The position numbers and the translations under genes are program-made. Shown piece by piece: positions 1 through 6,191 of a stretch of 7,745 nucleotides of DNA; position 1 is the first letter of the stretch; each line of letters starts with the position of its first letter. Below the pieces are notes generated by a model. That model made no database searches and was not told the origin of the DNA. It saw nothing but the letters and a program-made list of their open reading frames with translations. This stretch comes from Acididesulfobacillus acetoxydans (GTDB lineage Bacteria > Bacillota > Desulfitobacteriia > Desulfitobacteriales > Desulfitobacteriaceae), in NCBI RefSeq assembly GCF_900016645.1, contig NZ_CDGJ01000043.1, one strand, 5' to 3'.

Positions 1-29
1 CTCCATAAGAACTTTCGTCAAATTCTCGC

Positions 30-57
30 CGGGTCGGACTAAGTCCGGCCCGTTTCG
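30..57 (+). terminator. Rho-independent-type terminator hairpin
   Basis: Bases 30-39 pair with 43-52 in a 10-bp GC-rich stem (one T-G wobble at 34/48) closed by a TAA loop, followed by TTTCGTTGACTTTT. It probably ends an upstream transcript outside the window. It lies only 16 bases before the ATG of the next gene, which leaves no room for a promoter between them. A short flanking match (GTCAA at 17-21 with TTGAC at 58-62) could extend the fold. Confidence 0.55.
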
Positions 58-65
58 TTGACTTT

Positions 66-98
66 TAAATGTTCATTGAATGGTTCACTGAACATTTA
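66..98. repeat. Imperfect palindrome over the deaminase start codon
   Basis: TAAATGTTCA (66-75) is the exact reverse complement of TGAACATTTA (89-98). Between them TGAA (77-80) also pairs with TTCA (84-87) around a TGG loop. The 33-base fold contains the ATG at 69. It could be an operator, a translation-blocking hairpin, or a relic of an insertion end. The sequence alone does not decide. Confidence 0.5.
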
Positions 99-1430
99 CT
101 TATTACTTATAACGACAGAGAAGAAATATTTGAGAAATCGGACATTCTTCTAGAAGAACCCAAGATTGAGAGGATTGGGAAAGAACTTGCCGTACCTGAA
201 GAAACCGAAGTGATTGATTGTACTGGATTAGTTGCGTTGCCTGGCTTTGTTAATACTCACCACCATTTATATCAAACGATGTTTAGAGGAATCAAGGAGG
301 TTCAGGAGAAACCTCTTTTCCCGTGGCTTATTGGACTATATGAATTTTGGAAGTATCTGACCCCAGAAGCGGTTTACTATAGTGCATTGGTAGGCTTTAG
401 TGAGTTATTGAGGACAGGTTGTACATTAACATCCGATCACCATTATGTTTTCCCCAATGGTCAGCCGGGAACACTGATAGACGATCAAATTAGAGCAGCT
501 AAGGATATTGGTATAAGATTTCATGCAACGAGGGGCTCTATGTCACTTGGCAAGGATCAGGGAGGACTTCCTCCTATGAGTGTAATCCAAACTGAGGCTC
601 AGATATTAGAGGACAGTGACCGGCTTATCTCAAAATACCATGATGCAAGCGATTTCTCCATGCTCAGAATAGCGCTTGCACCGTGTTCCCCATTTTCAGT
701 TACAAAAAGGCTTATGTCTGAAACTAAAGATCTTGCCAGAAAAAGAGGCGTCATGATGCACACTCATCTTGCAGAAACAACGGATGAGGAGGCTTTTTGT
801 ATAAGTAAGTTCGGAAGAAGACCTTATGAATTGATGGATGAGTTAGAGTGGCTGGGATCTGATGTATGGTTTGCACATGGCATACATTTCAATGATGAAG
901 AAGTGATTAACCTCAAAGGTTCAGGTATCGCTCATTGTCCTTCTTCCAATATGAAGTTGAACAGCGGGATATGCAGAACATCAGAAATTGTTAAAGCTGG
1001 AGGAAAGCTAAGTATTGCAGTCGATGGAAGTGCGAGTAATGATGGCTCTAATATGTGGGAAGAAGTGAGAAGAGCATATCTTTTGAATCACCTTAAATAT
1101 GGAACAGAAGGTCTTAACGCATATGAAATCTTAAAAGTTGCAACGCGAGGTGGTGCCGATGTACTTGGACGAAACGATACAGGAAGACTTGATACAGGAA
1201 AAGCAGCAGATATAATTCTGTTTGACCTAAATGGCATCGAGTACGCTGGATGCCATGATCCTCTAGTTTCTTTGGTATGTCTGGGAAACTCAAGTCTGAC
1301 TAAAATGACTATTGTTAACGGAAAAATAGTTGTTAAAGATGGAGTTCTATTGACTCTGGATTCCAATGAAATAGGGAAAACTGCCAATAAAATAGCAAAT
1401 GATATCGTTCAATACCATAGGAACAGCTAA
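69..1430 (+). CDS. 8-oxoguanine deaminase-like amidohydrolase
   Basis: This is a 453-residue metal-dependent hydrolase of the ATZ/TRZ amidohydrolase branch, probably a cytosolic 8-oxoguanine deaminase that converts 8-oxoguanine to urate and ammonia in purine salvage. Visible motifs are the metal-binding HxH in NTHHHLYQT (H64, H66), the SDHHYVFP segment (122-129), the GGLPP segment (165-169), HTHLAET (231-237, with catalytic E236), FAHG (metal H270) and AVDGSASND (metal D319). A typical C-terminal segment (GKAADIILFD) follows. NTHHHLYQT, SDHHYVFP and GGLPP favour 8-oxoguanine deaminase over guanine deaminase or the triazine hydrolases, but substrate choice is an inference. The ATG at 69 is the only usable start, because TAA at 66-68 lies directly upstream in frame. 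No Shine-Dalgarno sequence is visible. The gene is clearly more AT-rich than its downstream neighbours, which suggests a different origin. Confidence 0.82.
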   Translation: MFIEWFTEHLLITYNDREEIFEKSDILLEEPKIERIGKELAVPEETEVIDCTGLVALPGFVNTHHHLYQTMFRGIKEVQEKPLFPWLIGLYEFWKYLTPEAVYYSALVGFSELLRTGCTLTSDHHYVFPNGQPGTLIDDQIRAAKDIGIRFHATRGSMSLGKDQGGLPPMSVIQTEAQILEDSDRLISKYHDASDFSMLRIALAPCSPFSVTKRLMSETKDLARKRGVMMHTHLAETTDEEAFCISKFGRRPYELMDELEWLGSDVWFAHGIHFNDEEVINLKGSGIAHCPSSNMKLNSGICRTSEIVKAGGKLSIAVDGSASNDGSNMWEEVRRAYLLNHLKYGTEGLNAYEILKVATRGGADVLGRNDTGRLDTGKAADIILFDLNGIEYAGCHDPLVSLVCLGNSSLTKMTIVNGKIVVKDGVLLTLDSNEIGKTANKIANDIVQYHRNS

Positions 1431-1436
1431 AAAGGA

Positions 1437-1453
1437 TTTTCCGGGCCAGCACC
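1437..1453. repeat. Imperfect direct repeat, left copy
   Basis: TTTTCCGGGCCAGCACC resembles TTTTCCCGGGCCTGCACT at 1711-1728. The first 16-17 bases differ by one missing C and one A/T change. The two copies bound a segment of about 275 bp of unknown origin. The match is short and GC-rich, so chance is possible. Confidence 0.35.
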
Positions 1454-1710
1454 TGGGCGGCATTCGGCACCAAGGACTTGGAGGGGGCCGACTTTAGGGC
1501 TTGCGCCAACTTTGGGCCGATTTACGGGAAAAAGTGAGGAGGGAGGGAATTTGGCCCCTGTCGATAGAGTTCTTGCCGCACTTATTACATTTTTCGGTAG
1601 GATGATGTAAGGGCTGACCTGGGGCAAGATACAGATCGGTTAGCAGGGTAGGGCAGGACAAGTCGGTGGCGTACGAAAGACTCCATGCTGCCGACTCGCC
1701 CCACGTCACG

Positions 1711-1728
1711 TTTTCCCGGGCCTGCACT
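1711..1728. repeat. Imperfect direct repeat, right copy
   Basis: This is the partner of the repeat at 1437-1453, in the same orientation. The low-GC sequence after it (ACGGTTATCAAAATACC) contrasts with the GC-rich segment between the copies, which fits a junction at or near this repeat. Confidence 0.35.
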
Positions 1729-1844
1729 AACGGTTATCAAAATACCTTGTAATATTAGCTGCGAGAGTGCCATCGTAGTGACAGTGATGAAATTTACTGG
1801 ATGGCAATAACTAGCCAATGTTCTAAACGTCTAAGGGGGGACTC

Positions 1845-2471
1845 TTGAACAGCGTAAACCTCTACTTGAAGGTTGCCTACGGAAAGATTAGAAATGCGCC
1901 GGCATATGCCGCCTTTATCGGTGAGATGGACGATAGGAACGTTCAAGAAAAGGCCGGGCGTTTGGGCGAGTTTTTGATCCTCGAAGCGACATCTCTCGGC
2001 TTGGGGACGTGTTGGGTAGGTGCATCTTTTAGGCCCGATGCCGTCCGGTCCCAGATTGAGCTCAAGAGCGATGAACAAGTCCTCGCAGTATCTCCGCTCG
2101 GATTTGTGAAGGAGCAGTATTCACTGGAAGAAAAACTGATGGCAGGCTTGGTCAAAAGCAGCAAGCGCAAAAGCCTGGAAGAACTGTGGCTGGAAAAGCC
2201 CATAGGGCCTGTCCCTCGGTGGATCAGTACTTCACTGGAAGCGGCTCGCCTTGCCCCCTCCGCGGTCAACAGACAGCCGTGGCGCTTTTCCGTGGAAGAT
2301 AAATCGATTAAACTCTCGGTTGACAACGTGAAGGATTCCTACCATATCTCCAAAAGATTGGATTGCGGGATAGCCATGGCCCACGTGGAGATAGCGGCGG
2401 TTCATAGTGGCGAAGCAGGCATATGGGAGTATCTCAGCAATCCTGGAGTGGCCCGATTTAAGAAGGTCTGA
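1845..2471 (+). pseudogene. Putative nitroreductase, N-terminally truncated
   Basis: The 208 residues match the middle and C-terminal parts of the putative nitroreductase family typified by TM_1586 (FMN-dependent oxidoreductase fold). Landmarks are NAPAYAAFIG (18-26 region), GEFLILEATSLGLGTCWVG (41-59), the KSLEELW linker (about 109-115), RLAPSAVNRQPWRF (135-148) and the LDCGIAMAHVEIAA segment near the end. Relatives carry roughly 50-60 further N-terminal residues, including the arginine-rich RRSxR segment that contacts the FMN phosphate; this is absent. The frame can start at TTG 1845 behind AAGGGGGG (1833-1840), so a shortened protein might still be made. An in-frame stop at 1824-1826 blocks extension, and no N-terminus is found in other frames. 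The C-terminus looks complete. Loss of the FMN-binding end argues for a dead gene. The physiological substrate of the family is unknown. Confidence 0.72.
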
Positions 2472-2566
2472 CCGTGACGCCGCTGGCGCTCAGAAGACAG
2501 TTGAGAATATTGAGGGAGCAGGTCAGAATCCTGAGAGCCGGCAAATGAGATTTTGGGGAGGATCTG

Positions 2567-3301
2567 ATGGATTTAAGCATGATGAAACAGTACATAAGAT
2601 GTATTGAATTGATGAGGGAGAAGGTCCCGTCATTTGCCGAATATCCGTTCAATCTACCTGCAATCAGAGAACTGCGTTCATTGCCGTTCGATCCCAAAGT
2701 TACATTCATCGTCGGCGAAAACGGCTCGGGCAAGTCGACGATCTTGGAATCCATAGCCGTCGCTTATGGATTCAATGCCGAAGGAGGAACGAGGAATTTT
2801 AACTTTTCCTCCAGGGCCACCCACTCCGAGCTAAACAACTATATTAGGATAGTGAAAGGTACAAAAAGGCCCCGCGACGGCTTTTTCCTGCGCGCGGAAA
2901 GCTTCTACAATTTCGCGACCAATGTGGACGAGCTTGGCCCGGACTTAATCAACTACTACGGCGGTCGCCCGCTGCACGAACAATCCCACGGAGAGTCCTT
3001 CTTTGCCGTACTTCAGAACAGATTTCAGGGTGAAGGGGTATACATTCTCGATGAACCCGAAGCCGCGCTGTCGCCCTCCCGCCAGATGACGATGCTGGCA
3101 AGAATGCATGAATTGGTTCAGGAAGGGGCGCAGTTCATTATTGCCACACATTCTCCGATCATCATGGCCTATCCTGGGGCAGTGATCTATCAAATCGGGG
3201 ACGGGCTTGAGCGGGTGGACTATGAAGATACGGAGCACTACCAAGTGATGCAGGCCTTTATGAAGAATAGGCAGAAAATGCTCAGCGTGCTGTTGGAGTA
3301 A
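2567..3301 (+). CDS. Predicted AAA/ABC-type ATPase (COG3910-like)
   Basis: This is a complete 244-residue soluble ATPase with an SMC/ABC-like nucleotide-binding domain and no membrane segments. Walker A is GENGSGKST (50-58), a degenerate ABC signature is SHGES (140-144), Walker B is VYILDEPEA (158-166), and an H-loop histidine is in IATHSP (H195). After Walker A the chain runs straight to the signature through about 80 residues, with no long coiled-coil arm, so it is the short form often annotated as 'predicted ATPase'. The start is set by GGGGAGG (2555-2561) six bases before ATG 2567; the gap after the nitroreductase stop is 95 bp. The biological role of this family is not established. It could act alone or assist a DNA or membrane process, and nothing next to it indicates a defence partner such as a TOPRIM or HNH nuclease. 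Confidence 0.83.
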   Translation: MDLSMMKQYIRCIELMREKVPSFAEYPFNLPAIRELRSLPFDPKVTFIVGENGSGKSTILESIAVAYGFNAEGGTRNFNFSSRATHSELNNYIRIVKGTKRPRDGFFLRAESFYNFATNVDELGPDLINYYGGRPLHEQSHGESFFAVLQNRFQGEGVYILDEPEAALSPSRQMTMLARMHELVQEGAQFIIATHSPIIMAYPGAVIYQIGDGLERVDYEDTEHYQVMQAFMKNRQKMLSVLLE

Positions 3302-3314
3302 ACAGGGGAGTGTT

Positions 3315-3371
3315 TTGGACAAGGCTTTTTTGGAACACACCGAGCCAGTCAAGTGCGGACGTCGACGTTAA
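3315..3371 (+). CDS. Possible 18-residue leader or relic ORF
   Basis: GGGGAG (3305-3310) lies four bases before TTG 3315, which opens an 18-codon frame beginning Leu(Met)-Asp-Lys-Ala-Phe and ending at TAA 3369-3371. It sits between the ATPase stop and the acetyltransferase start. It could be a leader peptide, the stump of a deleted gene, or chance. The only support is the ribosome site; no homology is recognised. Confidence 0.2.
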   Translation: MDKAFLEHTEPVKCGRRR

Positions 3372-3448
3372 GGGAACAAAAGAGACCCATATTTAGGCGT
3401 GGAAGGCACCTCTGGGTTTTTGGAGTTAGACCGATTGGGGGAACAGTA

Positions 3449-3955
3449 ATGGCAGAGGCTACAAAAAGATCGTGGTCCAACTGGATAATTCGGAGAGCGA
3501 CCAAGGACGACATTCCCATATTGGTGCGCATGAGGCAGAATCTCCAGTTTCACATGGAGACTGCAAACGAACGAATCCTAAAGCATAGTGAAGTCTGGAA
3601 GCAAAGGCTGCCCGAATATTACGGCGAGATTCTCTGTAAGTCCGATTTTCTGGTTCTCGTGGCATCCGGTGAGGAAAGCGGACAAGTTGCGGGAATGGCG
3701 GTAGGTCAACTCATCGAAGACAGAAACATGGAAGTATGGCGGTATGTAAAGATAGGCGATGTCTGGGTAGACGCAGGCTTTAGAAGGCACGGCATCTGTT
3801 CTCTGCTTTTGAACGAGATGATGCGTGCTTTTCAGGAGCTTGGGGTCAACACATTCACGCTGAACTATGTCGTGAACAATATCGAAGCCGAGAGTGCGTG
3901 GAAAGCCCTGGGTTTTGAACCGGTCATTCGTGGATGTGTAGCAGAAAGACAATAG
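3449..3955 (+). CDS. GNAT family N-acetyltransferase
   Basis: This is a 168-residue single-domain GNAT enzyme expected to transfer an acyl group, usually acetyl from acetyl-CoA, to an amine. The substrate cannot be read from the sequence. The domain opens with WIIRRATKDDIPILVRMR (12-29). Motif A is IGDVWVDAGFRRHGICSLLL (about 102-121), whose RRHGIC is the pyrophosphate-binding R-x-x-G-x-G/A loop with Cys at the last position. Motif B is NYVVNNIEAESAWKALGFEPV (about 139-159), ending in the typical LGF. The frame is open from 3353, but ATG 3449 is preferred because GGGGGA (3437-3442) lies six bases upstream and the GNAT homology begins soon after it. It is 147 bp downstream of the ATPase gene, and joint transcription is possible. 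Confidence 0.85.
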   Translation: MAEATKRSWSNWIIRRATKDDIPILVRMRQNLQFHMETANERILKHSEVWKQRLPEYYGEILCKSDFLVLVASGEESGQVAGMAVGQLIEDRNMEVWRYVKIGDVWVDAGFRRHGICSLLLNEMMRAFQELGVNTFTLNYVVNNIEAESAWKALGFEPVIRGCVAERQ

Positions 3956-4002
3956 CTGGTTTAAGCGTATGAGAAAGAGTTGGCGAAAAGAGAGGAGTCT
4001 CT

Positions 4003-4107
4003 GTGGACAAGGAATCCATTGCTGAAAGTGTCTCCTATTGCGGGCTAATCTGCGGCTTATGTCTTTTGGCAGACAACTGTAACGGCTCAAGTCTACTATT
4101 TGTCTAA
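4003..4107 (+). pseudogene. N-terminal stump of a DUF3795-like protein
   Basis: AGAGGAG (3991-3997) lies five bases before GTG 4003, which opens 34 codons before TAA at 4105-4107. The peptide carries SYCGLICGLCLLADNCNG, with cysteines spaced as in the N-terminal metal-binding part of DUF3795 proteins (usually over 100 residues long). The match stops right after NCNG, where the next family cysteine would be expected. The gene therefore seems cut at about 4083 and joined to unrelated sequence. The good ribosome site shows that this was once an expressed gene, 47 bp after the acetyltransferase. Confidence 0.5.
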
Positions 4108-4207
4108 CTTCCACCAACTGGCCTTTGACGATGTTTCCCGGAGATATGACTTCTTCGGGATTTTCGACGGGGGCATCCTTGTTGCCGGTCGCTTTATCCT
4201 GGACTAG
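4085..4207 (+). pseudogene. Unrecognised C-terminal gene fragment
   Basis: A 40-codon frame without a start, shifted relative to the DUF3795-like stump, reads AQVYYLSNFHQ, then FGIFDGGILVAGRFILD, and ends at TAG 4205-4207. The alternating hydrophobic pattern around GIFDGG-LVAG resembles a beta hairpin as found in GNAT-like folds, but I do not assign a family. It probably is the tail of another gene brought next to the stump by a deletion near 4083. It ends eight bases before the proposed transposon end at 4215. Confidence 0.3.
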
Positions 4208-4214
4208 ATCCGTC

Positions 4215-4236
4215 TGTCGGTCAAATTAAAATGGAC
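4215..4236 (+). repeat. Proposed left transposon end
   Basis: The sequence TGTCGGTCAAATTAAAATGG (first 20 bases) resembles the ends of IS481/Tn5090-type elements, which start with TGTC and continue into an AT-rich transposase-binding site. Supporting context: the gene fragment upstream stops at 4207, and a terminator follows just inside. The partner inverted repeat is not in the window. Confidence 0.4.
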
Positions 4237-4247
4237 TAAAAAATAAC

Positions 4248-4278
4248 CCTGTGGGTTGGGAGACCGGCAGGTTTTTTT
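4248..4278 (+). terminator. Terminator inside the transposon end
   Basis: CCTG (4248-4251) pairs with CAGG (4268-4271), and GGTT (4254-4257) pairs with GACC (4262-4265, one T-G wobble) around a GGGA loop, with a two-by-two internal mismatch. Seven T residues follow at 4272-4278. It would stop transcripts entering the element from the left, a common way to keep transposase expression low. Confidence 0.5.
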
Positions 4279-4324
4279 GGATGTGCGTTGTATTATTCCT
4301 CATAAAAGGAGCGGGTCAATAGAA

Positions 4325-4373
4325 ATGCCCTTCTGGCTTCCATAGACGTAGCAGTCAGCAGCCAAAAGGGCAT
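4325..4373 (+). promoter_or_regulatory. Hairpin covering the first ribosome site of the transposon
   Basis: ATGCCCTT (4325-4332) pairs exactly with AAGGGCAT (4366-4373). Inside, GGCT (4335-4338) pairs with AGCC (4360-4363), leaving a 21-base loop. The right arm holds AAAAGGG (4364-4370), the only purine-rich ribosome site before ATG 4382. Folded mRNA would hide it. Read-through transcripts entering IS10 and IS50 are silenced by such folds, so a similar role here is a reasonable inference. Confidence 0.5.
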
Positions 4374-4381
4374 ACCCACTA

Positions 4382-5146
4382 ATGAAAGTGAGTGATATAG
4401 ATGGGATAAATTTACCATACGTCTATCCATATTGCAACCTATGGAACGCGCAAAAAGCGAAGAATATCGCTCAAGATATTGACGCATGTCCGTATTGCTT
4501 GGCCATTCACAGCCTAGAGTATCAATCCATGGCTCCTATTTTTTGCTGGGATCTGGAGCTCCCCGAGAATTGGCAGGTTCCCGAGTGGGAATCGGCACGA
4601 TTGGTTCTCAAGCAAGTTCCTCAACCGGTTTTACGCTGCTGTCAGTGCGGTACGCTTATTAAGGTCATCCCTTCATTTCTAGTGCAAGGGACAAAGTTAA
4701 CGCTTTCTGCGCTGATCTTTGTTGCTCTGGCCTATGAAGCTTCCGAGCTCACTTGGCGGGAGTTGCCGCAGAAGTTCTGTGATCCAGTGAACCGGATGGC
4801 CCACAGTACCCTCTACAAAGCCGTACAGGCTTTAGGACGATTCATCCATTCCGATGCCGAATTTCGCAAGCTTTGTGAAGAGCACCTTCCGGCCGTGAAG
4901 ACGATCCCTGGATGGCCCATCCCCCATTGGCCGCCCCCAAAATCCATCTATACCCACACGGTCATCCGGGAAAAGGGAGTACGCCTTCTTCTTCGCTTCC
5001 TATGGCCGTATCAGCCCCATATTCCCGAGATTCTCGGCTATTTTCTCTCAGCCTTAGAGCGTCTTTTCGTGAATTCAAAGAAGCAAATACCCATGCTTTA
5101 TCCTAAAGAAGGGCGGAAAAAGGACCGTGTTCTCAACACGGCCTGA
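4382..5146 (+). CDS. Zinc-ribbon/HTH transposon protein (DUF6431-like)
   Basis: This is a 254-residue protein of unknown function that I associate with DUF6431-type proteins encoded beside transposases. A zinc ribbon is suggested by CPYC (36-39) and CCQCG (86-90), with the stretch between rich in Trp and Pro. The segment about 106-152, TLSALIFVALAYEASELTW and onward, has the pattern of a helix-turn-helix DNA-binding domain. The C-terminal third is basic and aromatic, with a PGWPIPHWPPPK hinge (176-187). The likely role is DNA binding in transposition or its control, an inference from position as first gene of the transposon. ATG 4382 is the first start after in-frame stops at 4343 and 4349. 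Its ribosome site is weak and lies in a hairpin. A 144-bp gap separates it from the ParB-like gene. It appears intact, in contrast to the transposase. Confidence 0.62.
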   Translation: MKVSDIDGINLPYVYPYCNLWNAQKAKNIAQDIDACPYCLAIHSLEYQSMAPIFCWDLELPENWQVPEWESARLVLKQVPQPVLRCCQCGTLIKVIPSFLVQGTKLTLSALIFVALAYEASELTWRELPQKFCDPVNRMAHSTLYKAVQALGRFIHSDAEFRKLCEEHLPAVKTIPGWPIPHWPPPKSIYTHTVIREKGVRLLLRFLWPYQPHIPEILGYFLSALERLFVNSKKQIPMLYPKEGRKKDRVLNTA

Positions 5147-5248
5147 ACACTATTGAACATAGGCTCTAAAACCCAAAAAAGAAAAAGAAACCCCTGGAAG
5201 TCCATCTCTCTTGGTAGACTGAAGCTGGCCCAAGAATTTTAAATTTAA

Positions 5249-5274
5249 GGCCAAAACCACCGAGAGTTTTGGCC
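5249..5274. promoter_or_regulatory. Perfect 9-bp inverted repeat before the parB-like gene
   Basis: GGCCAAAAC (5249-5257) and GTTTTGGCC (5266-5274) are exact reverse complements around CACCGAGA. The hairpin or operator stops directly before the ribosome site of the ParB-like gene, so it could be a protein-binding operator, for instance for autoregulation, or an mRNA element. The palindrome TTAAATTTAA sits just upstream at 5239-5248. The rest of 5147-5248 is A-rich with no gene. Confidence 0.45.
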
Positions 5275-5290
5275 GGAAGGGAGAAGGACG

Positions 5291-6178
5291 ATGAATAAGA
5301 AGGACAACTCCACCTTGGATCCGCCAGATAGGGGAAGTGTTCTGGCTTTGCCCTGCCACAAATTAGCGGATCACCCCTTGCGCCTCGCTTATTACCATCA
5401 AGGCCACCTAAATAGCTTAACGCACTCCATCCGAGTCAGTGGGCTCTTGGAACCGATCCTGGTGCAACCTCTGGAAGAGGGCAGCTACCAAATCCTCAAT
5501 GGACATTACCGGGTACGGGCCGTACGCCAGTTGCGGCAGAAAACGATCTTGGGCCACGTTTACCCCTGTGACCCGCGTACGGCTTTAATCATCTTTTGTA
5601 CAGCGAATTTACTCACGAAAGCTCTCAGTGCCTTAGAAGAGGCCATGATGATGCAAGGGCTGATCCGGGAAGGCGGCTTTAGCCTGGCCGAAGTCGGTGA
5701 CCTGTGGGGGCACAGCAAGTCTTGGGTCAGCCGCCGCTTAAAATTGCTCACCGGCTTAGACCTCACGGTGAAGCGGGCCCTGGATGAAGGCCAGCTGAGA
5801 CCTCGCCTGGCTCAGGAACTCGCCCGGTTGCCCCAGGGCAACGACCAAAGTCGGGTCATGGCTCTGGTGAGGCGCCTTTACCTGACCAAAGATCAAACGG
5901 CCCACCTGATTGACTGGTGGCAGGAAGCGACGGAAGAGGAACGCCTGCAACTGGAGAAGAAAGGAAAATTGCCGCCCACCGTCAGTCCCCGCACTCTATC
6001 CGTGGATCCAGGCCATTACACGGCCGAGCTCCTGCGGCGTTCGACCTTGAGTGTGGATGAATTGGCGAACTTCTTAAACCATCTGCAGCCCCCCTTTCCC
6101 TGGTGGCCACACTCCACCTACCAAACATTCATGCAGGCTGTACAAGGACTCGCCACTCTAGCTCCTCGTAAGTCTTAA
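5291..6178 (+). CDS. ParB/Srx-fold DNA-binding transposon protein
   Basis: This 295-residue protein has the ParB layout. The N-terminal ParB/Srx domain covers about 16-90 and includes SIRVSGLLEPILVQP (46-60) and GHYRVRA (71-77), which stands where partition ParBs have the nucleotide-binding GERRxRA. A KorB-type helix-turn-helix follows at about 114-153 (EEAMMMQGL, then FSLAEVGDLWGHSKSWVSRRL). The C-terminal half is helical and has no recognisable dimer domain. Replacement of the Glu-Arg of GERR by His-Tyr makes classical CTP-driven sliding doubtful, though not excluded. It lies between a zinc-ribbon gene and a transposase, so a transposition role (end binding, target choice or regulation) is more likely than plasmid or chromosome partition; there is no parA. 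AAGGGAG and AAGG (5277-5287) precede ATG 5291. Its stop codon runs straight into the transposase ribosome site, which indicates coupled translation. Confidence 0.72.
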   Translation: MNKKDNSTLDPPDRGSVLALPCHKLADHPLRLAYYHQGHLNSLTHSIRVSGLLEPILVQPLEEGSYQILNGHYRVRAVRQLRQKTILGHVYPCDPRTALIIFCTANLLTKALSALEEAMMMQGLIREGGFSLAEVGDLWGHSKSWVSRRLKLLTGLDLTVKRALDEGQLRPRLAQELARLPQGNDQSRVMALVRRLYLTKDQTAHLIDWWQEATEEERLQLEKKGKLPPTVSPRTLSVDPGHYTAELLRRSTLSVDELANFLNHLQPPFPWWPHSTYQTFMQAVQGLATLAPRKS

Positions 6179-6191
6179 GGGAGGTGCCGTG

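Larger units (their letters stand above)
1431..1844. other. Gene-poor GC-rich stretch, origin unclear
   Basis: I see no recognisable gene here in any frame. Base composition changes sharply right after the deaminase stop codon. On the minus strand short open frames run through 1427-1727 and include a KCNKCGKN zinc-ribbon-like string, but none resembles a known family as a whole. The stretch ends where the truncated nitroreductase frame begins, and no missing nitroreductase N-terminus can be found in the three plus frames upstream (1721-1844). It may be the scar of a decayed insertion. Confidence 0.4.

Noticed and set aside
9..68. Coding end of an upstream gene reading into TAA 66-68
   Set aside because: The open stretch is only 19 codons after a stop at 6-8 and is occupied by the terminator-like hairpin. 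It is more likely chance.
1088..1387. Minus-strand open frame inside the deaminase gene
   Set aside because: It is antisense to a well-conserved coding region, has no ribosome site I can see, and has low-complexity translated content.
1427..1818. Three overlapping minus-strand open frames in the gene-poor segment as real genes
   Set aside because: They overlap each other in different frames, match no family I recognise, and have no convincing starts. I kept only the note on the KCNKCGK string.
2407..2607. Plus-strand frame bridging the nitroreductase end and the ATPase start
   Set aside because: It overlaps both neighbours out of frame, and its sequence is the shifted reading of the nitroreductase C-terminus.
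3578..4117. 179-residue minus-strand frame antisense to the acetyltransferase
   Set aside because: The plus-strand GNAT motifs and ribosome site are clear, and the antisense translation shows no domain pattern.
5291..6178. Partition (parABS) locus of a plasmid or chromosome
   Set aside because: There is no parA, no parS-like repeated site, and the gene is coupled to a transposase. A transposon role fits better.
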